From the NCBI RefSeq assembly GCF_029633865.1, contig NC_079217.1:38709635-38773634 (forward strand): 64,000 bases of DNA, in the 5' to 3' direction. Origin of the DNA: Lampris incognitus (Eukaryota > Chordata > Actinopteri > Lampriformes > Lampridae). Position numbers and translations under genes: made by a program. Positions 38,261-49,400 of this stretch are shown one piece after another; the first letter of the stretch is position 1; the number at the start of each line of letters is the position of its first letter. Below the pieces are notes generated by a model. That model was not told the origin of the DNA. It was given only the letters and a program-made list of their open reading frames with translations, and searched no databases.

Positions 38261-39343
38261 ATGGAAAAAGAAGAAGGAGAAAAAAGCGGTGGCGGACCGC
38301 AGTGGAAGTCCCTGCAGAAGCAGAGCGACATACTGATACAAATGATGACGAACCAGAAAAATGAGGGTGCAAAGGCAAAGGTGAGACGAAGGGAGGAAGA
38401 ACAAAGGAGGTTAGAAGAAGCTATTATACGGGGAGAGAGAAAGGCGGAGGACGCCGTTCCGTTGGGGAGGTATTTGTGGAAGCAGGAAAAAATGTGTAAG
38501 GAAAAGCGAGTAGAGGCAGAGAAAGGGAGACAGACATGTGGGTTGATGTCACAGAGGAAATGGAATAAGACTATAAGGCAAGCTGAGGAAGATCGACTAA
38601 GATGGTATAATTATGCTATCATGTGGCAAGGGCTTGTTCATTGCATGAAAGAGGAAAAAGAGAAAAAGACAGGGGGACCCCAGATAGAAAAAAAGGATCC
38701 TCCTCCATACGAGGTGGGAAGATGTAGCCCACAGCCACAGGGACAGTGTGAGGGCGGATTATATCCGGTATTGAACATTACGGATGGTAAATTTCAAATT
38801 GAAACAGCTCCGGTGCCCAGCGCCCCCAAGATAGCAACCCGATCACGGGGGAGAATAGAGACTGTGAATGAAGGGCCCAGCTCCCCGGAGGAGGAGGAGG
38901 AGGACGAGGAAGAAGAAGTCCCGTTTAAACAGAGATTAGCCAGACAACAGGGAGCCAGAGGGGCGCGGCCGAAGCCGAAACAGCGGGAAAAGGGGGAGAG
39001 GCCAGTGGTCATCACAGGCTCATTGTCGGGGGTGTGTGAAGATGATAATGAGATATCAGATACCTACCATGTGGGAGCCATGGGCGTAGCCCAGGGAAGC
39101 TGGGAAGATGAGGGAGAGAGAAGTAGAGAGAGAGAGGAGTGTGTGGCGGGGGCTTTACTAACCTCCGCCACTGAAGCAATGAGAGAAGCAGAGTTGTTGT
39201 TATCCCCAGGGAAAGAGAGGGGGGGGCAGGGCCCCCTCCACAGACACGGGCTAGGTCCCGATTGCAGTGTCCACTCGTGCAGTCGCATAGGGGTCAGGGG
39301 AGCCAAAATAAACCATGGAATTTGGGTGACGTACAAGCCCTAG
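38261..39343 (+). pseudogene. retroviral gag-like frame (matrix/late-domain part)
   Basis: 360 codons, highly charged. The central DPPPYEV is a PPPY late-budding motif, followed by an acidic run (EEEEEDEEEE near residue 213). Near 39,240 a different frame begins to look like the start of a capsid (PWNLGDVQALVDKMPP), which implies a frameshift; that frame stops near 39,410. No zinc knuckle was found. Confidence 0.6.
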
Positions 39344-39659
39344 TGGATAAGATGCCCCCGATAACTGAGGGAGGGGGCATATGGTTGGGAGAGTTGGATA
39401 AACTCACATAGGGAAAGACATTGGCTACTAAGAAGTATGAGAAAATATAATTGTATTGTGGCATACCATGCAATGAATGTGTTTCACATGTACTGTTTAA
39501 AACACATAGAGAAACACCACGAGGGAAAGAAAATAAGTGTCCTAGTTTAGTACAGCAAAACCATTTGGACAAAATAAGACGTAATCAAAAGAACGAGTCT
39601 GGGACCGTCTTTTTCTTTCCTGTAAAAACGGAGAGCTGTCGCAAATTTAGGAAGAAATA

Positions 39660-40021
39660 AGTAAGAGAAAGAATAAGGACACAGGGAAAGATTTGTTGTT
39701 TTTCACAAACTGTGGGGTGGTTTCCTGGTTTTCGAGACTTTTTAGCCTGTGTGGAAGTTTGAAAAAAAAAAAAAAACACACACACACACCAGGCTCCAAA
39801 ACCAGTGTGTTTGCTTGTCAAATGGGGAAGCCCTAGCAGAATATAAGGAACAAGAGATAAGGTCAGGGACCTAGAACACTGTATAGCGCCTCCAGAGTAA
39901 AAGGGCACACTCGGGGAGTGATACCTGAGTGAGATTTGAAGTGAAGGTACAGCCGCCCCGTGTGGGTAGAAGCTTGCTGTATTGTTCTCGCTCGAGGTGA
40001 TCAGAAAACCGGCGGTTGACA
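39660..40021 (+). repeat. second ERV LTR end (partial)
   Basis: Sequence ending ...ccggcggttgaca directly before ttgggtgacccgacgggg, the layout of an LTR 3' end plus primer-binding site. Upstream are a TATA-like gaatataagg (about 39,838) and a poly-A/CA tract (39,763-39,788). It differs from the LTR at 37.3-37.7 kb. The left boundary is unknown. Confidence 0.45.
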
Positions 40022-40136
40022 TTGGGTGACCCGACGGGGCCCCAACCTCTTCCGTGGCTGAGTTCCCCGCCCTCCCCCAGACCTAGAGTCCACTTGGTTG
40101 GTGCATCAGTGTATGTGAACAAAGTGTGTCTTGAAA

Positions 40137-40660
40137 ATGTCTGATAAAATTAAAGCAGTGATAGATGGCTGGCAAAAACTACCCCATGACACATTAGGCA
40201 GGGTCCTGCACAAAGCCGTAATGTTAAGAGCATACAGGACTCTGCCCGGAGAAAGAAATAAATTGGCAAAGAAAATTAATTAGTGATTTGGGCACATGAA
40301 ATACAGGAAGAAGGCCTGCTAGGGGCGTGGACTGATCCACCACCCAGCGCACAACTACTAGAACAATATGAGGCACAAGCCCGCGTTAAAGCGGCTAAGG
40401 TGGGAGAAAAAGTTGGACAGACGGGATGTCTAACAAAGAAATCACAGATAGGAAAAGCAGAACGAGAGGCAGACAGACAGGCCACCATGGCCGTCTGGTT
40501 TTTCGAAATGTTACAGACTATGCCGAAAACGCCGAAACCAACTCAGCCAGAAACAAAGCAGAAAAGCAGAAAAGAGCAGGATAAAGCAACCAAAGTAAAG
40601 GAAGAAGAAGCTGAAAAAGGGGGGCCCAAACTAGGAGACAAGATATACAGGCCCCTCTAA
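40137..40660 (+). pseudogene. second gag-like frame (matrix-like start)
   Basis: ATG at 40137 opens a short frame (MSDKIKAVIDGWQKLPHDT) that hits a stop near 40,280. A +/-1 frame then continues to 40,660 with a PPPS motif (WTDPPPSAQL) and a Lys/Glu-rich end. No Gly at position 2 for myristoylation. Another charged frame follows (40,660-40,971). Confidence 0.5.
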
Positions 40661-40936
40661 TGACTGTTAAAAGCGGGGTCATAGGTGTAAGCATCGCCCC
40701 AGACAATGCCAAAGACGCTCCCGTCACTCAAGCAGACCTGGAGCAGAAACTCGCGCTGATAAGCAAACACATGAACGAGAACGTAATGCAAAAATCAGAC
40801 AGTAGGAATAGAGGGGACGAAGAGTGGAAAGAGTTGGATGAGGGAAAGAAGATAAAGCAAGAAACAGCAACTAAAGCTAAGACTGGGAGAAAGGAAGTTG
40901 TACAAAATATAGACAGTAAGAGGGAGGATAATACAC

Positions 40937-41188
40937 GTGATTCAGAAGGAAACAGCACAGGAAGTAATTAAATGGCTGGTTAAAGAACTCGTACCCAGAT
41001 ATGGGTTGCCAAGAACCATCAGATCAGATAATGGTACCCACTTCACAAGTGAGGACCTTCAGAAGGTTGAGGAAATGTTTGGGATCAAACACAAATACGG
41101 CTCAGTCTATCACCCTGCCTCCCAGGGACTGGTGGAAAGAGCAAATAGGACAATCAAGGAACAATGGGGAAATTATGTAGCGAACTAA
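40937..41188 (+). pseudogene. retroviral integrase core fragment
   Basis: Contains the second catalytic Asp ([12 protein letters not shown]) and the Glu ([17 protein letters not shown]). The first Asp and the HHCC zinc region are missing, so the deletion that removed most of pol ends just upstream, near 40,940. The frame shifts near 41,165-41,188 into the next piece. Confidence 0.85.
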
Positions 41189-41715
41189 GCCTGAAATGGC
41201 TAGACGCCATACCATTGGTACTGTTCAACATGAGATCTCAACCAAATGCAGCACATGGGTTAACCCCTCATGAGGTGCTAACGGGTAGAAAAATGCCATG
41301 TCCATTCACCACTTGCCCTACCACAGATGGACACACTCTTATAGGACAAAGAAAAGAGATTGGTGATTATGTAACAATGCTTAACATAGCGGTGAAGTGT
41401 TTGTCCTCACAGGTACAGGAAGCGCTTCTGCATGATCCAGACGACGTCGTCCCACCACCGGTGGAAATAGGGGAATGGGTGTTGAGGAAACAACACCAAC
41501 AAAATTGGAGTGAACCACGTTGGCTCGGCCCATTCCAAGTGGCCCAAGCTACAGACTACTCCCTGAAAGTCTGGTTGCAAACAGACAGACTAAGCAACTG
41601 GTGGCACAAGACTCAGTGCTGCAAAACAGACGCTCCGACCGAGCGGACACTGACTGACATTAGAAAAAACCTGAAGGACCTTGACAGTGACTACGACAAT
41701 CCCAACGAGACCTAG
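41164..41715 (+). pseudogene. retroviral integrase C-terminal part
   Basis: 183 codons continuing the integrase in another frame: LKWLDAIPLVLFNMRS, GLTPHEVLTGRKMP, then EPRWLGPFQVAQATDYSLKV, the C-terminal DNA-binding/GPF region. Its end overlaps the start of the env frame, as in gammaretroviruses. Confidence 0.82.
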
Positions 41716-42085
41716 ACATGACACAGGAAATCCATTTAGGCTACTCGGATGTGACAGACTCCAAGGACTGATCACCCTATGGTGTCTCTCACTGATGATA
41801 GCAGGACCACTGTTGTGGTGGAAAATGGCTCAGGCCTCACGAGAACGATCTAACCTAGAGTCAATTCATATTGAGAGAACTGGAACCCCACTAACTGATA
41901 TCGCTAACGATACCAATCTGACCCAATTACACCACCACATAACTAAAAGAGCAGTCAACACAGCTCTAAGGGATAAATGTTTATCAATTTACGGGGGAAT
42001 AGAACTAAATTATACTACAGGGAAAAGCTACACTTTCCAATTCGACCAAACACGGTGCCTGATGGCACACTTACCAGGGCATTGA
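41681..42085 (+). pseudogene. retroviral env N-terminal fragment
   Basis: 134 codons overlapping the integrase end by ~35 bp. A hydrophobic segment (LITLWCLSLMIAGPLLWW) is likely a long leader/anchor, followed by a short surface-like region. It then runs out of frame; nearly all of the surface subunit is absent. Confidence 0.7.
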
Positions 42086-42558
42086 CAGGTCTAAAGATGC
42101 TCTCAGACGAGCTCCAAGAACATTCAGGAGTAAATGACCCATTTGGAAACTGGATGTCAAAATGGTTCGGCAAATGGGAAAATTGGCTGTCCTCTCTGGC
42201 TGAACCCATATTGGTCATAATATTAGTGTTGATTATTGGAGTTTGTTTCTGTATACCTATGTACAAGGCCTTATACATTCAATGCATGGACAAACACATG
42301 AAATCTAGTATAACATCCCTCCCCCTGCCCTACCAGATGACAGAAGTAGAATTGCTCAGGCCTCTCAACCCAGACGGAGAGAGCCTGTTAAAAGGTGAGA
42401 TAGGGACTTTTAGGGAGAATAACCACTCTCTCAACAGTTACCATTCTGGGATGTTCGGTATGGACCATCCCCCACGAGACGAAGGGGGCCTAGAGGGACC
42501 GGACCTCAGCGAGTTGGATTCGGATGACCCAGACAGCCCACTGGACAGCCCTGTCTGA
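41977..42558 (+). pseudogene. retroviral env transmembrane C-terminal fragment
   Basis: The frame is env-like from about 42,065: a Trp-rich membrane-proximal stretch (KWFGKWENWLSSLAEP), a ~25-residue membrane anchor (ILVIILVLIIGVCFCIP) and a long ~110-residue acidic cytoplasmic tail ending at 42,558. The fusion peptide and heptad region are missing because of the deletion/frameshift near 42,060. Confidence 0.78.
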
Positions 42559-43280
42559 AAGAGGATCCGTAAAGCATGCATTCTGCGTTTATGTCTCTAT
42601 GCTTGTAGAAACGGCCTAGCCTCCCTCAGTTAACTACACTTTGTATTACTTATATACAACTCTGCTGTGTGCAATGAAGAAATGCTTGCTGCTTGTATTT
42701 CGCACCTATGTACCCACATGCTACACATAGGCCTTGCAGGTCATTAAGGAAGCCACAGTGGTGCCTTGCAAGGATGCCTGGGGGACATCCCACCCTGGGG
42801 TGGAACCAATGACCGAATACTGATATAGATACCCACGCGCCACACTTAAAATATTATGTGAGGTGATAAATCACCTCAACAGGGGGACTAAAGGAGCTGG
42901 GCCTGAGAGTAGGAACATTGTACGCCAGCCTGATAGAGACGGCCTTGGAGTAGAAACACTATGTGCACCAACCTCATTAGGACGGCCTTGGAGCAGGAGC
43001 GCCATGCACATAAATCTGATTAGGACACGCGCTACACCTGCAAGACATATAGGACGATCTACAAGAAGCGTCCACCTCTTCGGATGGACTCGAAGGTTCA
43101 CCGATCCTCCCCAAAGCCGACACTGTTAGCAGAAGTCAGGTTGAAAGTGCTGGTAACCTCTCCCCTAGGTCATAGATGAACTAGCCGGACGATCACAATT
43201 CCCGGCCAGAAGTAGACGTAGACGGAGAACCGAGGGGCGGACGACTAGACAGACCAACGTATTAACAGATATAACTATGA
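42559..43280 (+). other. region between env fragments
   Basis: No coding frame of note. Contains two related ~55-bp segments (around 42,930 and 42,975, each with acggccttggag). No LTR start with polypurine tract could be recognised. Confidence 0.4.
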
Positions 43281-43523
43281 ATGACAGTCATGAAGACAAG
43301 GGGAACAAGGGTTATAATGGGAATAATGACTATGATGGTATGCCTTTGTTTAGGGTTGTGGGCCCTGGATCAGTCCCTTCTAAGAGCCAAAAGAGATGAA
43401 GTGAAAAGGGGGGAAGAGTTCAGGTGCAGTCAGGGACCAGGCGGGAGAAGGGGGTGGTACAACTCGTGGGTTAACTGGACCCATCCAGTAGGCACCACTG
43501 CCACATATCAGGTAAGGCTTTGA
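43281..43523 (+). pseudogene. second env-leader-like frame
   Basis: 80 codons with a signal-peptide-like core (MGIMTMMVCLCLGLWALD), a basic RAKRDEVKR site and an extracellular-looking WYNSWVNWTHP with one possible N-glycosylation site. It is cut by gypsy LTR sequence from 43,519. It may be a second proviral env start; the assignment is tentative. Confidence 0.4.
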
Positions 43524-44056
43524 CCGTTGCCTATTTTTTTCGTGACTGCCCTTTGCCTGCCGTTTTTGATAGCTCTGTCTGATTTCCGTGTACCGACCTT
43601 TTTGCCTGATTAAACCTTTCTGGAACTTTTACTGCCTGTGTCAGTCTGCTTTGTGGGTCCTTGGTTATTGTGAGCCCGATAAGTATGAACTGGCCACAAT
43701 ATGGACTCCGTAGACTCGGACCCGGTTCGTACTGCTCTGCAAGCTCAAGGACAGTGGATTTTGTTGGGAATCACCTTCGTGTTCCAGACAGAGCTATCAA
43801 AAACGGCAGGCAAAGGGCAGTCACGAAAAAAATAGGCAACGGTCAAAACACTCACTGAGAAGACAAGAAAATAACGATCACACGGGGATAAAGACGAACT
43901 GGCAACATGAGGGCGAAAACACATGGCTTAAATACAACACATGGGGGAGACAACGACACACAGGTGGAACATATTAGGGTGGGACCGGTAATCACTCAGC
44001 AGGGAAACTTGACAGGAAGAGACATCTAGGATCTGGGGCGGGTCGTGGTCGTGACA
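43519..44056. mobile_element. two gypsy LTR pieces in head-to-head orientation
   Basis: A perfect 63-bp inverted repeat (43519-43581 and 43785-43847). The + piece continues through an LTR end to a gag-like ATG at 43,701 (MDSVDSDPVRTALQAQG-type start). The - piece runs to 44,056, whose reverse complement begins TGTCACGACC, an LTR start. The two are parts of the same Ty3/gypsy-like LTR joined in opposite orientation. No complete element remains. Confidence 0.75.
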
Positions 44057-44407
44057 GATTCATTATGTAAAAAAAAAAGTGTTATTATGAATACCTTCGA
44101 CTCTGGTGGAATCAACTTTCTTTATTTTACTACTCTTGGTAATACCTTTAAAATGAATTGGATAAAGCAATTTCTAAACAACCCTACATCTACTTGGAAC
44201 TTTATACCTAATTATATTTTCTCTAAGATTGGAGGCCTTTAGTTTGTACTTCTGTGTGATCATAAAACAGAGAAACTTCCTTTAAATTTATCGAAATTCC
44301 ACTGACAAATTCTTCTAGCAAGGTCTTTAATTAACAAACAATTCTCTTCCCATAATGGTTTCATTTGGGATAATCAGCATATTATTGTAACTGGTTATTT
44401 TTTTGCC

Positions 44408-44512
44408 CGGTGCGACATTCGATACGGGGTGTACTGCACCACAAGGTGGCATCACTAACCGCTCTGCTAAAGGGTCAGACCCGTTAGTTAGGGACTAACG
44501 TGTCTTATTAGT
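44408..44512 (-). repeat. short tRNA-like SINE fragment
   Basis: Read on -, it has an A-box-like tagcagagcggttag and a B-box-like gtatcgaatgtcgc. It breaks the surrounding L1 frame. Assignment is by promoter boxes only. Confidence 0.45.
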
Positions 44513-45243
44513 AGTTTACATTATGTTCAAAAATAGTTCCCTATTCTATCAAAACTGGTTTGACAATAATATAATTCTAGTAACCCAATTAATTAATGTT
44601 AATGGACTGCTGTTGAACTATTCTGAATTCCTTAATACCTTTGCCATTCCTGTTACCCCAAAAGAGTTTGCCACAGTCACGGATGCTATTCCTTCTGGAA
44701 TTCTAATTCTCCTAAAAGGGGCAGAAAGACCAGTTTGCTTACCAACATTTGACCCTAAGGTAACTTCAGTGTGTGCCTGACTACTACTTTAAGAAATAAT
44801 CGTAACATACAGTCATTATTTCAAAAAGATATTACTACCTCTACTGTTGTACCCTAATGGTCTTGATTCGTTGATGATTTGAATTGGAAAAGTATCTGGA
44901 ATCTTCCATACAAATATCTCTTTACCAGTAAAGTAAGGGAAATTTCTTTCAAAATCATACATAGGCATTATCCTGCAAGTCATTATCTGCTTAAGAAAGA
45001 CATTTATGTTGACTGTTCTGTAATATATTCTCTATATTATCTGGATGTATCTTATACTGCTAATATATCCATAACACGTGATTTGAGCCGGAGACCAATT
45101 CCCAACGTCTGGTCCTCTTTATTGTAACTCTCCGACTGGCGCAGCAGTCAACATCCGGGGTATATGAGAGCCTAGCTTAACCACCACTAGGTAGCGCTGT
45201 TGGTCTACTAATGATTATCATTCAGCTAAGCATTTAGTATCAG

Positions 45244-46126
45244 CAGTGATTAAAGTGGGCCGGAGCTACCCGGATCCCGACACCGGCACTTCCCCTCCTC
45301 CCCCAAGTCAACCGGAGCTGAGATCCGGCACTCTGTAGACAGGAGTAATTTCAACCTTTTTGTCACAGTAAAATTTAAAACAAAAAACATGATGCAGCCA
45401 ATTCACAAGCATTACAAAATAAATCGCAAATAAAGTCGTTCTTCTATTTTTATACTACTTTACTTTTTCTAAAAGTTTGAATGATATCGCGTCCTCACGT
45501 GACCCGCACCTGCCTGCTGTCTGGCTTCACCAGACTTGACGTCAAAAGAGACTGGCTTCACACTCACGGGTCAGGGTCAGTTCACCGCACCAGGCAGACA
45601 AGACTCGAGAGAGCGTCAACCTGCTACCTGCACTATTATCTTGGATTGGGGGGCATAAAGAGTGAGTATCTTCAGTGTATTTCCAATAGGAATTCCAATA
45701 GTTTTGTCTAGCTCTGCTGTGGTTTTCATTCAAGCAACTAACGTTAGCGAACGTAACGTTAGCTAGCTAGCTAACTAGCTATCTTCCACCCGGTAACGTT
45801 GCTAGCTAGTTGCTGACGTTGCTGGCTAGTTGTTTGAATGCTGCTAGGCAAGCTAACTATCGGTAGCGTCAGGTAACGTTACCGGTAGCTAGCTAGTTAT
45901 GTTTGTCCAACCTTAGCTCTGGCCATGCAATATTTTCATTCAAATAACTAACTAGCTAGCAAACGTTAGCTACCGGTAGCTATTATTAGCTAACAATGCT
46001 AACGTCGGGACTACTGGACCAGGGGTTAGCTAGCCTAACGTTACCTAGCTACCTATCACTCCTGCACTTTTGCCCACCTCTCTAATACAGAGATCCCCCA
46101 CTTACCAAATCCCACTTTAACCCCTG
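45244..46126. mobile_element. hAT element nested in the gypsy 3' LTR
   Basis: 883-bp element with ends CAGTGATTAAAGTGGG and CCCACTTTAACCCCTG (imperfect inverted repeats) and an exact 8-bp duplication AGTATCAG (45236-45243 and 46127-46134). The interior is non-coding and dominated by GCTAGC/AACGTTAG words (45,740-46,050). Removing it restores the gypsy LTR. Confidence 0.87.
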
Positions 46127-46565
46127 AGTATCAGAATGCTACACTCCTCCCCCTTAAACTATGACGTTCCCCTAATAAAATATTATCACTCTAAAACATG
46201 CTGATATGACAAATTACTTTCAACATCTTTTACTTGGTCATTACTGGTTACACAACCCACTTCGACCCACATTTGTCCATTTACATATCAGTCTCAGGAA
46301 CTCTTTTTCACATTTTTTTCTGAACAGGAGTTGAACAATTTAGTCTCTCAGGAACTCTTTTATTCAGGAACTCGGCTGATCTTACAGAGACAGTCGTTTT
46401 GGAGGTGCCCTCTCTCTCTGAGGGTACCGGCGCTCAACCACCTCAGGGGAAGTGGATGCTCGGTAAGGAGGCGACACGGCCTTGCCCACCGAACCTCGTA
46501 AGGGTGTTGCAAGCTTCTCCGGAGCCTGCATCCTTGGAACGGGTGTATCTTCAGGTGAGTACGGG

Positions 46566-46910
46566 CTAGCACCTAGGGCTCCAGGTGTGCCTTTCCCCCC
46601 CCCCCAAATCTGCAACTTCAGGGTAGGTGTTGCTGATGCCCATCTGGTCATCCTGAAACTTAAATGCCTCAGGAGGACCGGAGGGTTGGTCGAACAGCAG
46701 ATGGTCAATGTGGACTGAACGTTGGTTCACTCCGTTCCACACCAGGTAGGTGACTGGTCCGAGTCTCTTTTCCACTGTCCCTTTCGTCCACCTCTCCTTT
46801 CCTCCATGGAAGTTTCGGATCAGTACTGAGTCCCCCTCTGACAGATGTCTCAGCTTCGAGGTGGGTTGGTCATGATAGTCCTTCTGCTTTTGTTGTTTGG
46901 CCCCCACCAC
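46566..46910 (-). pseudogene. gypsy integrase C-terminal piece
   Basis: Continues the integrase after a frameshift near 46,930-46,960: KQQKQKDYHDQ, LSEGDSVLIRNFHGGKERW, KRLGPVTYLVWNG and RSVHIDHLL, the C-terminal domain of Ty3/gypsy integrases. Confidence 0.82.
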
Positions 46911-46927
46911 TCGAGCGAGGTCTGGCC

Positions 46928-48124
46928 TCAGCAGGCTGAACCTGGTCCTAGGCTGACATTTGAGGAACAGTTCTGCTGGTGTGCAACCTGTAACGCTGTG
47001 TGGTGTGGTGTGGTCCTGTATGACAACAGGAAGCTGGCGAGCCTGTGTTTCACTGTAATAGTGACGTTTTGTTTCTTCTCATCGAGCAGCTGTTTCAGAA
47101 GTGAAGCTTTCACCGTCTGGACTGCTCTCTCTGCGGCACCATTAGAAGCAGGATGGTAAGCTGGCACCAAGGTCTGCTTAATGCCGTTGCTTTTCAGGAA
47201 TGTTTTGTACTCCACGGAGGTGAATTGTGGACCGTTGTCCGAGACGATCTCCTCAGGAAGACCGTAGGACGAAAAGATGCTCCGCAGCACTTCGATCGTT
47301 TTGGCGGCGGTAGTTGTTGCCATGGGGATCACCTCAAGCCATTTTGAATGACTGTCTACTAACACTAGGAAGTGTTGCTGATCCTTCTCTGCAAAGTCAA
47401 TATGTAGCCTCTGCCACACTCTCGTAGGCCACTGCCAGCAGTGTAGTGGTGCTACTGCTGGTAGTTTCCTCACACTCTGACAAGCATCACATTGCTGCAC
47501 TGCACATTCGATATCACTGTCCAACTGAGGCCACCATAAATAGCCTCTCGCCAAACTTTTCATCCTGCACCCTCCGGGGTGCCCTTGGTGTAGGTCGTAC
47601 AGTAGTCGTTCTCTGTGTGCTGGTGGGATGATAATTCGAATTCTGCACAGAATGCATCCTTGTTCCACAAACAGTTCATCCTCATTTCCATCTCCTCTCT
47701 CACTTGGACTGTGGTCTTCAGCCACATACTGTGTACGTCCCTGTCTATTTGTAGTTTTACACATTCTTGCTATGTGCCCTACCTTGGAACACTTGTGGCA
47801 TGTCTCGGTTTTATACCTACATACTTGAGCTGCATGGTTGTTACCTCCACATCGGTAACAGGGTTGGTGCATTTCTGTTCTCTGTGGTCTAGAGTTATCA
47901 CTGGTAGGTTGCTTGCTTTTCCACTCGCTGGTGGACGACTTGCTTCTCCACGCACCCTTGCTTGTTCTCTTCTTGTCTATCTTATTCACAGTTGCAGCTC
48001 CGCTTGGTTTGCTGGCAAACTGCAGCGTATTCTTTGACGCCATTTCCATAGATAAGGCCAGCTCACATGCTTTTGCAAAAGTCAGACTGTGTTCTGCGAG
48101 CAACTTTCTCTGAATAGCCTCCAC
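46928..48124 (-). pseudogene. fused gypsy nucleocapsid-integrase frame
   Basis: 398 codons. Residues ~1-125 are the gag C-terminal part with two zinc knuckles (CYRCGGNNHAAQVC, CHKCSKVGHIARMC). From about residue 155 the frame becomes integrase: the HHCC region (HQGHPGG...CDACQSV), D in LHIDFAEKD, D in SDNGPQFTS and E in NGAAERAVQTVK. Protease, RT and RNase H are missing but the join keeps the frame open. A frameshift upstream separates it from the gag start, and another follows it. Confidence 0.85.
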
Positions 48125-48126
48125 CT

Positions 48127-48516
48127 TTAAACCAGGGCTTCATTTAAATGCTGACCGAATTCACAATGTGTGGACAGGTGCTTTAAAGCAACCACATAAT
48201 CAGACACTGACTCATTTTCTAGTTGGTTTCTTTTCTGAAATCTAAAACGTTCAGCTATGATTAGTGGCTTGGGTTTATAATGGGATGCTAGTTTCCCGCT
48301 CAGTACTGCATACGTGAGGCTACTCAGTTTTTCTGGTATGCAGAGGTTCTTTAGTAGGCCATAGGCTTCTGCACCTATCACAGACAGGAAAACATTGGCC
48401 TTTTTACCGTCCTCCACTTCATTAACGATCATCCATTGCTCCAATCTTTCAAGGTACGACTCGAAGTCCTCTTTACCTTCCTTGTATTCAGCAATATTGC
48501 CGATGAAATGCGCCAT
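48127..48516 (-). pseudogene. gypsy gag N-terminal frame
   Basis: 129 codons (MAHFIGNIAEYKEGKEDFES, then FRFQKRNQLENESVSDYVVA), a capsid-type gypsy gag. The stop at 48,127 and a shift into the 48,124 frame indicate a small deletion. It begins ~140 bp after the primer site. Confidence 0.82.
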
Positions 48517-49400
48517 GCTTGTGCTTGGCTTGGCTAGCTAGTCTTTTCTTGCTAGCTGGCTGTAAGCTAGCTTGTAGCGTCACGTTGCTTCGTCCGCTTT
48601 TATTAACTACTGGGCTTACCTTCTCACATTAAAGGTATCCCATCCTCGTCGCCACTGTAATATATTCGCTATATTATCTGGATGTATCTTATACTGCTAA
48701 TATATCCATAACAGTGATTTGAGCCGGAGACCAATTCCCAACGTCTGGTCCTCTTTATTGTAACTCTCCGACTGGCGCAGCAGTCAACATCCGGGGTATA
48801 TGAGAGCCTAGCTTAACCACCACTAGGTAGCGCTGTTGGTCTACTAATGATTATCATTCAGCTAAGCATTTAGTGTCAGAATACTACATGTTCATTGTGG
48901 GAAATGTACCCAGAAACAATGCTGCACCTGTTCTGGCAATGTCCCTACACTAACAGATTTTGGAAAGGCGTATCATGGTATATTGTTGATAACATTGACT
49001 CTGACTTTTTTCTTTATCGGGGAAATGTACTGTTTGGTTTCCATAATCACAATAGTAATAAACTTAAAGAGGTCTATATAATCAATTAGATGATTATTTT
49101 AGCAAAGTGTTATATTCATAAATCAAAATTTAGCCATTCTAAACCTGTATCTATAGAATTTGAAAATGAAACCAGACAGTACATTAAAACCATTGTTAAC
49201 TCTAAAAATAAGAAAGCTGCAAAAACTGTCTATTTGTGTTCTTTGTTTAATGTTTTCACTTAAAATATCCCCCTGGCTCTGATGTTTTGCCTGTATTAAT
49301 AACTTTTTTTTGTATGTTAGTTTTATTGTCAATAGAGATGTCAAAAAAAATTGGGAAGACATAAGGTTTTTTGTTTTTGCTTGTTTGCTTTAATAAATAG

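Larger units (their letters stand above)
37326..43508 (+). mobile_element. rearranged endogenous retrovirus remnants
   Basis: Retroviral order on +: LTR-like end and primer site (about 37,715), gag-like frame (38,261), a second LTR-like end with another primer-site-like sequence (about 40,022), a second gag-like frame (40,137), then integrase, an env start and an env C-terminus, then a separate signal-peptide-like frame at 43,281. Protease, RT and RNase H are absent and no matching 3' LTR was found. Frames carry stops, frameshifts and internal deletions. It looks like at least two defective proviral pieces joined by deletion or recombination, and cannot be replication-competent as it stands. 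Confidence 0.75.
45019..48888 (-). mobile_element. Ty3/gypsy deletion derivative with both LTRs
   Basis: Element on - inserted in the L1, with an exact 5-bp target duplication TGTTC (45014-45018 and 48889-48893). The 5' LTR is 48656-48888 (starts TGTAGTATTC on -, ends GAATATATTACA). The primer site follows as TGGCGACGAGGATGG (48,654 downward). The 3' LTR is 45019-46143, expanded by a nested hAT element. The polypurine tract aagggggaggag abuts it (46144-46156). The LTRs differ at only a few bases. Internally it has gag and integrase but lacks protease, RT and RNase H. Confidence 0.9.
44063..49400 (+). mobile_element. L1-like LINE 3' part, split by a gypsy element
   Basis: Left part 44063-45018 (frames with NYIFSKIGGL, NNIILVTQLINVNGLLLNYS, WKSIWNLPYKYLF, FKIIHRHYPASHYLLKK) and right part 48894-49400 (LWEMYPETMLHLFWQCPYTN) form the C-terminal region of an L1-type ORF2. 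The two halves join across the gypsy insertion. 5'-truncated, several stops. A short tRNA-like SINE scrap interrupts it at 44408-44512. Confidence 0.82.

Noticed and set aside
45740..46050. GCTAGC/AACGTTAG-rich block as a regulatory cluster
   Set aside because: Simple-word enrichment internal to a hAT element; similar words recur near 59,390-60,400 without conserved arrangement.
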